A stretch of DNA of 64,000 bases from NCBI RefSeq assembly GCF_002994745.2, contig NC_037091.1, forward strand, positions 34,660,612 to 34,724,611, given 5' to 3'. How positions within the stretch are numbered: position 1 is the stretch's first letter; the number at the start of each line of letters is the position of its first letter. Shown here piece by piece: positions 12,944-25,544 of the stretch. The DNA is from Rosa chinensis. Its lineage: Eukaryota > Streptophyta > Magnoliopsida > Rosales > Rosaceae. The notes under the pieces are model-generated. The model did no database searches. It was not told the DNA's origin and was given only the letters and a program-made list of their open reading frames with translations. The position numbers were made by a program, and so were the translations under genes.

Positions 12944-13129
12944 ATAGCGCTTTGTTTTCTTTTTCTTTCCCCTCTCCCCGCCTTCGGTAAATGAAACCAA
13001 AACATCCCGCTTTTTTTTTTTTTTTTCAATATGTCATTTATAAAAATAAAAATGGGTTTATAAAAATAAAAATGGGTTTAGGGTATCTTTATTGCAATTA
13101 TCTTAACGTGTTTTGCTATATTCTCAATA

Positions 13130-13345
13130 AGAAGATATCTTGTTTAGAGGAGATATCCTGTTAAGATGGAGATATCTCGTTAAGGCGGAAATATTTAATC
13201 GAGGTGGAAATATTCGCTCGAGGCTAAAAAATCTAGTCGAGGTGAAAATATCTTAGTTGAGGTGGGAATATCTAATCAAGGTGGAAATATTCAGTCAAGG
13301 GGTGAATATCTAATGAAGGAGGAAATAATTTGTAGAGAAGGATCT
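13130..13345. repeat. Short degenerate repeats upstream of copy A
   Basis: About nine imperfect units of 20-22 bp related to GTGGAAATATCTAGTCGAG occupy this stretch, upstream of the copy A promoter. They may be a diverged tandem array or protein-binding sites; nothing in the sequence decides. Confidence 0.5.
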
Positions 13346-13937
13346 CGATAGGATGAAACTCTTTAAGAAGGATTTGAGTGACGAGAGATTTGCTCAAGGA
13401 AAAATCCGAATGAGGTACAATCTCTTTGAGATAAAATTGGTTTGAGACATAATCCCTTCAAACAATAATTCTCTCGAGTGGATTGGAATGAGGCAGAATC
13501 AGTTAGCGGTTGTAAAAAATCCAGCCAATTTGGTTCTCGTTTCAAATTCGATCAACTAGGTCAAACTTTGTTGCTCTTATAAACCTATATTAATATATCA
13601 TACACTCCAAAGAGCAACCCCTATCAATTCAAACAAAATGGAAAAACCGACCGTTGGATGGGATTATTACAATAAATTATGAGTGTGGTAAAAAATTTAG
13701 CCAATTTCATCATATTTTCGAATCCGATCTAATTGATCAACCGTCGTCACTTGTATGTCTTCTTGGTTGACCGATGTCTTGACGACTGCGAAACGTGCTT
13801 ATTTTTTCACATCACGTCTGTAAATATCCCATTGATGGATGTGAGTGTACATAAGATAAAATTTTCAATTTTAATTACAAAGACGTTAGCCTATATCAAT
13901 TTGCCTCCTAAAGTTGTATGACTTGTATATTGCATTT

Positions 13938-13939
13938 AA

Positions 13940-13972
<33 letters not shown>

Positions 13973-13980
13973 ACTATATA

Positions 13981-14067
<87 letters not shown>

Positions 14068-14120
14068 GTGTATTTGAAATCGGAGACCTCCAAACAAGTG
14101 TGTGTGTGTGTGTGTATAAA
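13938..14120. repeat. Compound GT/CA/TA microsatellite
   Basis: Runs of GT (13941-13968), CA (13982-14018), TA and ATGTAT (14019-14066) and a final GT run (14098-14115) follow each other. Open frames through them are only Cys-Val or His-Thr repeats and are not genes. Confidence 0.9.
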
Positions 14121-14284
14121 TGTATATGTTAGAAGTCATGTATAACAATTGCATTGCTACTTTGCTAGATCAATTAACAAGACCGTTGCATAATTTTTCA
14201 GGGAGTCCTCAAATCCTTGAGGAGACCTTCCTGATTTTTTTCCATTCTCTATTTTTTTTTTTGTCTCAAGTGACCCAAATGTAC

Positions 14285-14682
14285 AGATCCTATCCAGAGC
14301 GGAGCTCCGCTTTGAAATTAACGTGTGAAGTTCGAGTTTTGGGTCACTTTTCGGTCTCATATCCACATCTCAACCGTTCAGTTTTTAGGTACTAGTGTAT
14401 AGATCATCTCTGCAAATTTTCAGCCAAAATGATGATCGTTAAGGCATTGATAACTGCCTTAAAGCTAGTACGATTCAGGGTAGACAGATTCAGTCTGTCC
14501 ATTGGTTTAAGAGTGTTAGATACCTTAACGATCATCAATTTGGCTGAAAATTTGCAGAGATGATCAATACACTAGTACCTAAAAACTGAACGGTCGAGAT
14601 ATGGATATGCGATGTAAAAGTGATCCAAAACTCGAACTTCACACCTTAATTTTAAATCGGAGCTCCACTCTAGATAGGATAT
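14285..14682. mobile_element. Fold-back element FB0 (about 400 bp)
   Basis: The two halves are inverted copies. The left end CAGATCCTATCCAGAGCGGA and GGAGCTCCGCTTTGAAATTA correspond to the inverted right end (TTAAATCGGAGCTCC, AGATAGGAT). Both halves carry the core AACCGTTCAGTTTTTAGGTA and AAATTTTCAGCCAAA. The loop is near 14480. Same family as the copies at 55930-57270. Confidence 0.85.
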
Positions 14683-14683
14683 G

Positions 14684-14705
<22 letters not shown>

Positions 14706-14714
<9 letters not shown>

Positions 14715-14826
14715 TTCTTCATTACTTTGAAAAGAGGATCAAAGGATTTCACTCTTATCCTCATGGTGACTCGAAGCCATAACCTGGATCTTAGGTAGTG
14801 GGTGCTCTAACCACTGAGCTATATCT
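14706..14826 (-). mobile_element. tRNA-derived SINE
   Basis: The minus strand begins with TATAGCTCAGTGGTTAGAGC, an A-box very close to that of a tRNA, followed about 35 bp later by GGCTTCGAGTCACC, a B-box. It ends in an A-rich tail (AATGAAGAAAAAAAAA). A tRNA gene is excluded because no acceptor stem forms and the 3' part is unrelated. Confidence 0.68.
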
Positions 14827-14849
14827 ATTTGAAATCAGTGGCCTCCAAA

Positions 14850-15041
<192 letters not shown>

Positions 15042-15590
15042 TTAGAAGCTATGTATAACGATAGATTGCTACTTCAATTAGCAAGACCGTTGCACAATTT
15101 TTCAGTCTTCGAATCCCCGAGGAGATCTTGATTTTTTTTTCATTCTCTATTTTTTTTTTCTTTTCTGTCTCAATTGACTTATTCTATGTTTTTTTTTTTT
15201 GGTAATTTTTTCATTCATAAATCTTAATATAAAATGGTACCCTTTTTTTTTTAATTACTTTTACTGTTTTTTCGTCTTTTTTTTGGCTTTTTCTTATCTG
15301 CTTTTTCATAAGTTTCTACGATTAAATCAATCATACCATCTACGATTAAATCAATCATACCAATATTATCTTTTGGATAAGAAAAAAAGTATTTGCTATT
15401 GATCAAGAGATAAATCAATCGTACTAACATTATCTTTTTAAAGTAATGTAAAATTATTGCTGACTCGAAATGTTCTAGAAATAAATCATCATTTCTAACT
15501 CGAAACAATCTAGAAATAAACCATCAGTACTAACTCCAAACAATCAAGAAATCTTGTTTGGTTAACATAAAAGAAGCTACACTATTGGTG

Positions 15591-16699
15591 TTAAGCTGGA
15601 AATTTTGCAATCAATTCTTGCATTCTTTTGGCATCCTCCTTCAGTTCTTCAAATATTTTGGCATGCTCCTTCAGTTCTTCAGATCTTACAATCTCATCTT
15701 CATGGGATATGAAATACTTCGACCAAGCATTGTGGTGATATGTCAAATGCAACTTCTTGTCAGCATTCTGTGTATTGATCTAAAAAGTATAACAAATTAA
15801 ATGATTATTTTTGGATACTTCTCTTCAGTCTCTCTTATTAATCAAAACTAAGAAAAATATAAGAACAAATTGGTGTACAATCTAAAAACCAATCAAGTTG
15901 CCATTAGAAATAATTGCTAACTAAGATACCTGTAACTCTTCTCTAGAAAAACGAATACAAAGAAAATCCCATTCTGCTTGAGTTTTAACTGCTTCAGGCT
16001 TGTTTTCTCGTGCTTCGTCCACTGTTGAGTATTTCTCAAAATACTTCTTTAGCCTATAACGGAATTTACAAAATGCCGCCATACACATCTTGTTTACGTA
16101 TCTCTTGACCCAAGGAAGAGACACGTTAATGTCGAACTTACTCTGCATATGTATTAGTAAATTCATGTCAAACACAATATTTTAACAGTATAAGAAATGT
16201 AAAATTTGTAAGAAATAAGAAATAAGAAATTGTCACTTACGGTTATTCTTTCAATCATCTTAGTCACACAAGCTGGTTCAATGTCATTCCATTTTTCCAC
16301 ATTTATAGGTGCAAAGTTCCTAACTATTAAGCTAATATCATTCACGAACAATTTTGCATATGGACCTGTGGGCCTTTCATTATGTTGTATCAAAGTGACC
16401 GGTATTTTAACATTAAGCTGAGAATGCAGCTTCTCAGAATTCAACCGTCTTGTCTTTCGCCGCACTTCTCTTTCTAGACCTTTAACACAAGTTTTAATTA
16501 GTCGATCACATAACTAGCTTGTTCTGTAATTAACAAATATAATACTATGCGTACCTATAGTAGACCTTTGAATATTCACTGACGTTATAATATCATTTAA
16601 CTCATCAGTTGTAGCAATGGTCAACGGCTTGTGAAGAGTTTGATAATGAAGACACATTATCACACCTGTTGTTATAAGTGCTAAATAAGTACACAACAA
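15591..16699 (-). CDS. TNPA-like plant transposase, shortened copy B of element C
   Basis: Four exons keep frame on the minus strand: 16699-16555, 16479-16241, 16142-15930 and 15779-15591, about 261 residues. Exon 2 has exactly the same length (239 bp) as in copy A. Matching blocks are IPVTLIQHNERPTGPYAKLF, VRNFAPINVEKWNDIE, FDINVSLPWVKRYVNKMC, EWDFLCIRFSREELQ and LTYHHNAWSKYFISHEDEI. The copy A start codon is ATA here, so translation would begin at an ATG farther upstream (16699). Exons 5 and most of 6 (the GVKSGYIKG region) are absent; the last exon fuses directly to a short coiled coil (SEELKEHAKIFEELKEDAKR). It could be a truncated regulator or a decaying duplicate. Confidence 0.72.
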
Positions 16700-17600
16700 A
16701 ATATTGTCATTATTGGTTGTATTATTTTTTAGATAAATCTATAAATTAAAGCACTGAACCAAGCACATGCATAAAGTGCTACAGAGGACTTGAACCTATC
16801 AAACCGACCAAGCATATATTACAAAAATTAGGGAACCTATCAAACCTTGTAATGAACCAAGCATATACATAAGCTTAATACCTTATAATAAAAAAAAGTT
16901 AGGAAATTGTACAGAGGACTTTAAATATATAAATGAATCAATAACTTTTAAAAAAATAAAAATAAATGAATGAATCAATAGCAATTGCTAAACATCATAC
17001 AGGCATGATGCCAACAAACATAAAATACAAGTATGTATCTCAATAGCAATCCAGATTATGACAAAATTTCTCAATCGATCATATATGGATCATGAATATT
17101 AATATGAGAATCTCTACGATTTTTTTTTAAATAATCTTTATAAACAAACTACATATGAAACTTAACCCATAGATTCTTGGAGATAACATATTTAATCTAA
17201 CTACAGTCTCTTCATGAAACTACAAAGAAAGGTTAGCCTCCTTTATAAAAGTTCATGAAGATTTGGCTGAATATAAAGGAACTAACTAGCTAGATAGCTA
17301 GTATTGCATAATCAATATTCAACTAAGCAAAAAAGGTACCGTGACTTCTTTGTTTAATGAAACCATGATATGCATGCAATCAATATACATCAATTGGATC
17401 CATACCCAGACTCGAACTTCCACAACGAATCAATGTTATACTAGGAGAGAGATATTGTGTAATGGATATGATATAAAGGAAAACTTCAATTGACATTGAG
17501 AAACAGAAAAGCCAAAAGCAAAATAATATCAAATTTGAATTTAACAAAACAAACTGTGATTGAATAGAAGAAAAAGAGAACAATAGGATGTAAGATGTTT
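16700..17600 (-). other. Probable leader intron of copy B
   Basis: AT-rich, no coding signal. It lies between the inferred first exon (about 17605-17645) and the copy B coding exons. Confidence 0.4.
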
Positions 17601-17671
17601 ACCCACAGAGGAGAGTTCTAGAGAGAGCTGCTGTGAGAGAAACCTTATGTTAGTTAGGGTTTGGCCGTCAT

Positions 17672-17680
17672 CTATTTATA
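17672..17680 (-). promoter_or_regulatory. TATA box for the copy B transcript
   Basis: The minus strand reads TATAAATAG, followed by a pyrimidine-rich leader and a good splice donor (CTGTGG|GTAAAC) near 17604. This implies a noncoding first exon and an intron of about 0.9 kb before copy B. Confidence 0.6.
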
Positions 17681-17789
17681 ATATTGGTTTTTTTTTTTTT
17701 TTTTGTGCCAAGCCAAAAAAGAATATGGTAGGTTTTTTTTTAGTACAGCCAATTTCCCCCCTTAATTATAATTTTTTTCCCACCAAAAT

Positions 17790-18690
17790 CTACAACAATG
17801 AAATCATTATTTCCTCCCTAATGGTTTCTTTTTGACGAGGAAATAGTTCCTCGTAAAAGACAGATTTTTTGTGAGGAAACTATACTTTTGTCGCCATTGA
17901 ATTTGGAGGGATTTACATAATTTTCCGCCAAACAAATAATGACAAAATCGTTATTTCCTCCCTAATTATTTCTTTTGACGAGGAAATAGTTCCTTGTAAA
18001 AGACGGACTGTTAGCGAGGAAACCACACTTTTGTCGCCCTTGAATTTGGCGGGTTTTACATAATTTTCCGCCAAACAAATAACGATGAAATTGTTATTTC
18101 CTCCCTAATTGCTTCTTTTGACGAGGAAATACTTCCTCGTAAAATACAGACTTTTAGCGAGGAAACCATACTTTTGTCGCTCTTGAATTTGGTGGGTTTT
18201 ACATAATTTTCCGCCAAACAAATAACGATGAAATCATTATTTCCTCCCTAATTACTTCTTTTGACGAGGAAATAGTTCCTCGTAAAATACGAACTTTTAG
18301 CAAGGAAAACATACTTTTGTCACCCTTGAATTTGGCGGGTTTTACATAATTTTCCTCCAAACAAATAACGACGAAATCGTTATTTCCTCCCTAATTGCTT
18401 CTTTTGACAAGGAAATAGTTCATCGTAAAAGACGGACTTTTAGCGAGGAAACCATACTTTTGTCACCCTTGAATTTGGAGGGTTTTACATAATTTTCCGC
18501 CAAACAAATAACGACGAAATCGTTATTTCCTCCCTAATTGCTTCTTTTGACGAGGAAATAGTTCCTCGTAAAATATGAACTTTTAGCGAGGAAACCATAC
18601 TTTTGTCGCCCTTGAATTTGGCGGGTTTTACATAATTTTCCGCCAAACAAATAACGACGAAATCGTTATTTCCTCGTTGAATATTGTTTT
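17790..18690. repeat. Right subterminal array of element C, six 143-bp units
   Basis: TTTGACGAGGAAAT (one copy has TTTGACAAGGAAAT) occurs at 17831, 17974, 18117, 18260, 18403 and 18546, exactly 143 bp apart each time. Each unit contains both orientations of CGAGGAAAT/ATTTCCTC and a GTCGCCCTTGAATTTGGCGG part. The unit is unrelated in length to the 43-bp unit at the left end, so the two ends were amplified separately. Confidence 0.95.
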
Positions 18691-19813
18691 CGCGATGAAA
18701 ACATTCCTCACCCAAGTTTCATATTTCCTCGCCAATAACATGATGATTTAGAAGACCAAATTATGGTCACCTTTAGTGATGAACTAAAATATTCGTCGTA
18801 GAAAGTGGTGTATAGTGAGGAAAATATGTTTCTCGCAGAAAACCTAATGACATTTAGTGAGGAATCGAAATATTCCTCGTAAAAAGTGACCTTTACTGAG
18901 GAAAATAAATTCCTCGCAAAAAACTTAGTCGCTAAAAAGCCTTTCTGTTGTAGTGTACATGAGACTCTCCGTGAGAGAGATGAGTTAGATACTTTTGGCT
19001 TCATTGATCCGGCAGCCACATATATGTGTGAGAGATCTGAATTTGTCCCTTACTTAGTGAATCGGTTGAAAGAGGGCAAGGCTGATCATATATTTTTTAT
19101 GACCTACAATCCGGGGTAAGTTTTCATTATATACTTTTAGTCATGGATAGCATGGTGCTTAGTTAACCGATTATCATGTGGGTTATGTATTAATGTAGGG
19201 AACATTGGATATTGACAATCATTTGGGAAGATGAGATTTATATTGTCGACCCTTTGCCCAAACCAGTGCATTACAAACCATGGGAAAATGCAGTGATAAA
19301 GTAAGCTTGATTATGGTTTGTTAATTCACTGTCTTTGTGCACCAAGTAATATTTTTGCTGAATATTTCCTTGGTGGTGATGTATGCAGTGCAGTTAAAAC
19401 TTACAACGCTGAAAAGGGGAGGGTTAACAAAGTGCCTAAGTTAAAATTACTTCCGGTAAGCATAGTATTTGTGGTAATCGAGTTACAATATATGTTTTAC
19501 TATGATAATTCTCTTTCTAATTCAATAACATGAATAAATAGGGCGCACCTAAGCAGCCGGGTGGAGTTGAGTGTGGCTATTATGTTATGCGGTACATGAA
19601 GGATATTATTAATGACGACACGCTTTCGTTTTCAACCAAGGTATAAGCATTGTAATTTGACAAAAAACTATGTTTTAAATATTGGTGTATCATTATGACA
19701 TACATTGTTATATGTATTTGTAGTGGGCGGTAAAGGATCGGAAAGGGTATACCCAACAACAACTTGACGAAGTCCGCATTGAAGTAGCCGACTACTTACA
19801 GACTCTGCTGTAG

Positions 19814-20050
19814 GTTCTGACCAGTTTCTTGATTTTGAGTTAGACTAGCTTTTAATTAACTTTTTTGTAGCAATTATGAACAAACAAGAATACTAATTGC
19901 TAGGCTAGCCTTGTAGTATATAGGTGCATGAATTGGGGTTTTATTTTGCCCATTTTGTAAACTGTTAAGGATGATGAATGTCGGTTATAATACCCCAATT
20001 TGCAATTTATAATCACAATTCTATTTTGTGGACATCATCCTCTTTATAGA
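19814..20050 (+). other. 3' untranslated region of the element B Ulp1 gene
   Basis: Follows the TAG at 19811-19813 and is AT-rich. No further coding signal before the subterminal repeats begin. Confidence 0.5.
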
Positions 20051-20084
20051 ATGTGATGTTTAGATATAAAGTTGAAATCAGTTT

Positions 20085-20625
20085 TAGCCATAAAAACTGA
20101 TGTCCAGTAATACAGATACATCAGTTCCAAAATGAAAACCGATGTTACTAAAATATCCAGACATCGGTTCATTGTCAGAAACGATATACTACCGAGTGCC
20201 AGACATCAGTTCCGAAATGAAAACCGATGTTACTAAAATATCCAGACATCGGTTCATTTTCAGAAACGATATACTACCGAGTGCCAGACATCAGTTCCGA
20301 AATGAAAACCGATGTTACTAAAATATCCAGACATCGGTTTATTGTCAGAAAGGATATACTACCGAGTGCCAGACATCAGTTCCGAAATGAAAACCGATGT
20401 TACTAAAATATCCAGACATCGGTTCATTGTCAGAAACGATATACTACCGAGTGCCAGACATCATTTCCGAAATGAAAACCGATGTTACTAAAATATCCAG
20501 ACATCGGTTCATTGTCAGAAACGATATACTACAGAGTGCCAGACATCAGTTCCGAAATTAAAACCGATGTTACTAAAATATCCAGACATCGATTTTTGAA
20601 TAGAAACGATGTGCAATAGATTATT
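20085..20625. repeat. Right subterminal array of element B, 85-bp unit
   Basis: AGACATCAGTTCCGAAATGA begins at 20201, 20286, 20371 (the copy at 20456 has CATCATTT) and 20541, an exact 85-bp period. A less perfect copy precedes them. Each unit holds two ACATCGGTT-type motifs in opposite orientation. Single motifs continue at 20630-21040 up to the terminal repeat. Confidence 0.93.
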
Positions 20626-21059
20626 AACATTGTTTTTTCGTTACACACTGATGTTAATATAAGTAAATATATCGGTATATGTGGCAGATTATGCTTCAAA
20701 ATCATTAAGAACAAGAAATGTTTATGGGAACCGATGTCTGTAACAATATTACTCATCGGTTCTTAAATCAATAACGATGTTAAAACTCAAACTTGTGTTA
20801 TATAATCTATATTTCTTTAAGCTTTAAATACAATAAAATGTGGGTTTAACAATAGTAAAGCATGCAAGTTTGTTATCATTTAAACCTATTTACATCGGTT
20901 TGTAATAAGAAACCGATGTCTACCCGAATACTAGACATCGGCTAAAAACCGATGTCTGCATTTTCCGGATCTTTCTCATCACCCACAAAGACATCGGTTG
21001 GGTTTTTGTTTCTCATCGGTTTTTGACCGATGTCTGGGGCTATAATTCTAGTAGTGTAT

Positions 21060-23600
21060 GCGAGGAAATATCCCTCACCAATTCTCATTTTCAGCGAGAA
21101 GTTTTATGATTCCTCGATTATACGCCGACAATTCCTCACAATTTCAATTTCAATTCATCACAAAATTTTGGCGGATTTAGAGGGCGCCACTTTGAAATTT
21201 TTTACAAGGAAAGACGGAGATTCCTCCCTCAAAACCCCTAAAATATATGTCACCTAAACAATAAAACACCCTGCACGATTGAACTCTACACCCGTGTTCT
21301 CTCTCTTACTCATCCGGTTCATCTCCCCGCCATCTGAACCGCTCCACCACCAACCTTCTCCGATTGCCAGCGACCGCCAATGATTACTGGTGTTCACCAT
21401 CTATCTCCAGCGACCACCATCGATAATCGATGACCACCGATGCATTAATACCCCTCTTCAATCGATCGTCCAATTTCAATCCGTCAGGTCTCCAATCTGA
21501 CAATCTGTGCTTAGGCACCGAATCATAACCTGAAAAAGAAGAAGAAGAATCACCCAGACACTTAGATCATTTTGAGGTTATTCACAGTCTAAGTTTTGAG
21601 GTATTTTTTCTTTTATTTGCTTTACTGCATTTTGTGGATGGATGTGATCTTCTTCGAAACCAAGCATCAATTCGATCTGAATTGAATCCTATGTTTGAAG
21701 GTGCTTCCTGAGGCCATCGAAATCGTTCAGCCAAACTAAGGATGTGAATTGACTGAGATTGAGGACCAAAAAAGATGACCCGCATCGTAGCCTAAAATTT
21801 TCGTATTCATCATATTTCTCCCTGGTTGGTTTCGCGATGGAGGACCCGAAAAGATGACCCGCCTGTTTCATTTCTTTCGAATTTCCTCTCTTTCCCTATA
21901 TTCCATACCAACTTAGCCTCCACCTAGAGAGAGGAAGCTTCCACCTTTCAAGTCGAACTCGGAGAAATCAAGGTATATATCAGTTGCTATGGTTAAAGTT
22001 TCAATCTTTTTACTGGTCCGTGAATTTTGGTGTTTGGGTATGGTCAGTTTGCTAATTTCTATCATTCTATCGCAGTATCTTATGTTTATTTGAACCGGGT
22101 GAATGCATTCAAGGAGAAAAATGTCAACTCTTTGTCTCTGTTTAGTCAGAATGGTAAAATTTAGAGCTAAATGCACTTAAAGTTGCTGAGACTTTGAAAC
22201 ATTGATTCTTAGTTTTGTTGAACTCAAAGTTGTAGGTATGTAAAGTGTAGATATATGCTTTCTGCTCTATGTTTAATGTGTTCTGTAAGTAGTGAATTAT
22301 ATGAATTAGCCAAAAAAAAATTTTGGTTTTTTGTTATTTGTTGTTGTTTAAAGGTCTAGGTTATAGTTCAAGAGGCTGATCCTTACTGGGTTTGAAAAAA
22401 TGCCTTAAAATAACTTCATTAACTTTCTGATTAACTAGCACTTTTATTGCAATACGCCTCTATCCTGGTGTGGCCTTGATTTCATAGGCCATATTTGTCG
22501 CTGTACATTCTATCTTTGTTTTCATATAGCTTGACGCAGGTAATTGGTAAATATCCCCTGAGATTATGAGTTTTCTTGGTTTAAGCATCGAACTCTAAGT
22601 TCAAGAATGTAACTTTTTCTATGATTTTAGGATGGCAAAATGAAGAAATCAAAGAGGATGAGAGGTTTTGGATTATGAGGTTAATTGATCAGCTTGATAG
22701 GTGACTAGAGCTAGCTAGCGAGAAGTATCCCACAGGCCATTATACTCTAGTAAAATGTGATCCTGCATCCATAATGCATTTGCTTCAAAGTGTGTAAGAT
22801 ATGATACTCTAGTAAACTGGAGTTAAAGCCTTTATACTCTAGCATGCTATTCTAAAAGTACATTTGCTTCAAATTTTGATTGTAGGTCAGACTCAACCGC
22901 CATTCTTCAACTACGTCACTGATTTTGTTTCAGGTTTTCTCATTTACAGGAATAAGAAATGTCTTTTTCTTTGTTCCTTCTGTTTGTTCAGTTTATTTGG
23001 TTGCATTCTTTTATTTACTTTGCTATTCAATTTATGTGTTCCATATTGATTTTGAATATACTTTTGGACTTATTTTGGCACAGTTTCTCATCTATATTTT
23101 AAAAATGAAAGTAAGTATAAAGCATTAAGTTTCACTATACACAAGCAAGTCCCAAAATTTGTAAGTTGTCTCAGACTTGAAGTTCTTTAGGATTTAGTTT
23201 GGCTTTCAGTCAGTTGGTGCTTTATTTTGGCTTTGCTTATGTGTTTGGATTGCTGGTGCAGTACACATAATGGATTGAGAGGTATGTTCGATTTCTATTT
23301 TTGATTTGCTTTCTGGTGATGATAAAGGTTATATATGTTGGTTTTCGTGGTCGCTAGTGGAGGACTAGACCTCACATTACTAGTTTTCTTACTTTATTCT
23401 CTAGCCAAGTCCAAACTAAACCATCTGATTTGTGCAGAACAAGAACTTTGAATTGATTAAAAAAAAAATCTATATCAGTATGTGTAGATATGCATTTTAA
23501 TTGGCTTTTAGTGTTTATGGATTTGCTTCTGCATTGGTTATCATTTCTTCTGTTTTGCACTTGTGAAAAAAACGAAACACTCGCTCCTTAATGCATGTTG
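21060..23600 (+). other. Body of element A, leader-like, no recognised gene
   Basis: Positions 21060-21250 are subterminal GAGGAA motifs. Positions 21290-21480 are C-rich and resemble a 5' leader with a TCTCTCTT start. Positions 22630-22760 and 23250-23285 are bounded by splice-like signals, but I recognise no product. Confidence 0.4.
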
Positions 23601-23603
23601 TAG

Positions 23604-23694
23604 TTACTATTCTATGTATGGACATTTCAAGAAGCTGGATGAAGAGATTAAAAAGGGAGCTGCATCTGTGGGAGTATAAGCCCAACTATCTCAG
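23604..23694 (+). pseudogene. Captured exon of an FQR1/WrbA-type quinone reductase
   Basis: The frame reads YYSMYGHFKKLDEEIKKGAA, then SVGV, a stop and AQLSQ. This matches the N-terminal flavodoxin-fold exon of plant NAD(P)H:quinone oxidoreductase FQR1, whose YYSMYGH motif contributes to FMN binding. A GTAG acceptor-like site precedes it, and CAG|GTTTGC follows. The GAA expected after SVxGV is TAA. Only this exon is recognisable, inside CACTA element A, as expected of a transduplicated gene piece. Confidence 0.72.
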
Positions 23695-23990
23695 GTTTGC
23701 AATTGTCAATCACTTCATATTATGGAATTGATATACGGTAAATCAAGAAGTTGCATAAATCATCTATTAGCCAGAACTTTGTCCACTATATTTGAAATTT
23801 TGTTTCCAATGAAATGAGATCAGTTTGAAAGAACTTTAATGAAGCTTCTCATGTTCAAGTATTTTGTATTTTTGACCTTGATTATGATGACTTCTTATGT
23901 GTTAATTACTTGTAGTGATGCTAGAAGGTCACTGAACTTTACTATGTTTTGGTATGCTAATGACTAATTCTGCACAATAAAGGTTTTTTA

Positions 23991-24037
<47 letters not shown>

Positions 24038-24751
24038 TGAGGTCATTTCTGTGCTGGTTTCTGATGAAGGAAGTCAAATCCATTGCAAGGTGATGGGAGG
24101 TTCAAGTTCAATCTTGCTACAAGGGAAGGAGAGGGCTGGAAATCCTGAGACATTGAGTCTATAGTGTGGAAAGCTAGGAAGTGACATATTATTTTGAAGC
24201 AGTTTATTGGTACTCTTGCAAAAGAAATTGGAGTTAAGTAGATGAATACAGAGACGATAGAAAAAAAAATGATCATGTTTCTGAATTGATGAACAAGGTA
24301 TGAGTTTAGTTGTTGTAGACTTGTACCTACTTGGATTATTTAAGTAATACACACACACACACACACAAACATTTTGGTTGGTCATAATGTTTAATTGTAT
24401 TCTTATTTTTTGTGATTTCACAGTGCATGCAGATGAAACCTCAACGGGAAAAAGACTAAGTTCAAATTGTCTCCACACTCAGATATAATTCTAGCTCCTC
24501 AACCAACATCGGCATCTTGACCCACACACACTAGTTCCTAAACCATCTCAAGCTTCTCATGCAAGACCCTCTAAACCCCAACAGAGGCTAGCACCTGGGC
24601 AATGCACATTGAAGGCATTGATGACTTCCCAAGTGTTCTTGTATGAAAGACTTAGATTGATACCTTGATTGTCATGGACCACCACTTAGCTAGGAAGTAT
24701 CTTCTTTACATGTAATTAAGGAACTAAATATCTTCTAAGATATTTTATTTT

Positions 24752-25055
24752 GGATAAATTTCAGTTTAGTACCCTGTGGTTTGGGGGTAACATCATGTCG
24801 GTCCCTGCTTTTTCAATTTGATCAGCAACACCCCTGTGCTTTCAATTTCAATTAGCCGTGCCCAAATTTTACTGTTCCGTCCAATTTGAACGTTAACTTT
24901 GACTGGATTGACAAAGTAAAATTTGGACGGAACAGTAAAATTTGGGCACGGCTGATTGACATTGAAAGCACAGGGGTGTTGCTGATCAAATTGAAAGAAC
25001 AGGGACTGACATGATGTTACCCCCAAACCACAGGGTACTAAGCTGAAATTAATCC
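24752..25055. mobile_element. Mutator-type MITE in element A
   Basis: A 304-bp, nearly perfect inverted repeat. The left arm begins GGATAAATTTCAGTTTAGTA and the right arm, inverted, begins GGATTAATTTCAGCTTAGTA. The flanking duplication is nine bases, TTTTATTTT at 24743-24751 and 25056-25064, the length made by Mutator-superfamily transposases. No coding sequence. Confidence 0.85.
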
Positions 25056-25544
25056 TTTTATTTTTGCAATTGAGGAACTATATATTATGTAATAACTACT
25101 CTTTATTTAATGTAAGTCTGAAAGTATTATTGATCAATTGTTGAGTTATGTCTTATATCAGTGGTTTATCTTCAAAAAAATGAAATAAAAGCATATTAAA
25201 AGAAAAAAGATTTGTGAAATGAGCAACAATAGCCTCACATATTCTTAAATGTGAGGATACAAGTATCTCATAAATATTAGTTTGAGAGGAATATACATTC
25301 CTTGTAATTTTCAATCTGCAAGGAATATACATTCCTCACAATTTTTAATTTACGAGGAATATGCATTCCTCACAATTTTTCATTTGTGAGGAAACCGAAA
25401 GTCCTCACATATAATAATCCGTGAGGGGGTTTAAGCAAGGAAAATTTGCGACGACTCAATTTCCTCACTGATGATTATGAGTGAGGAATTTAGACTTTTT
25501 GTGAGGAATTCCATTCGTCACATTTTTCATTTTTTCTTGTAGTG

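Noticed and set aside
14740..14826. Possible tRNA gene on the minus strand
   Set aside because: A- and B-box match, but there is no acceptor stem, anticodon arm or CCA-side pairing, and an A-rich tail follows. It is better called a SINE.
17790..18690. CRISPR-like regular repeats (also 10240-10930 and 20085-20625)
   Set aside because: Units are contiguous tandem repeats without unique spacers and lie at transposon ends in a plant genome.
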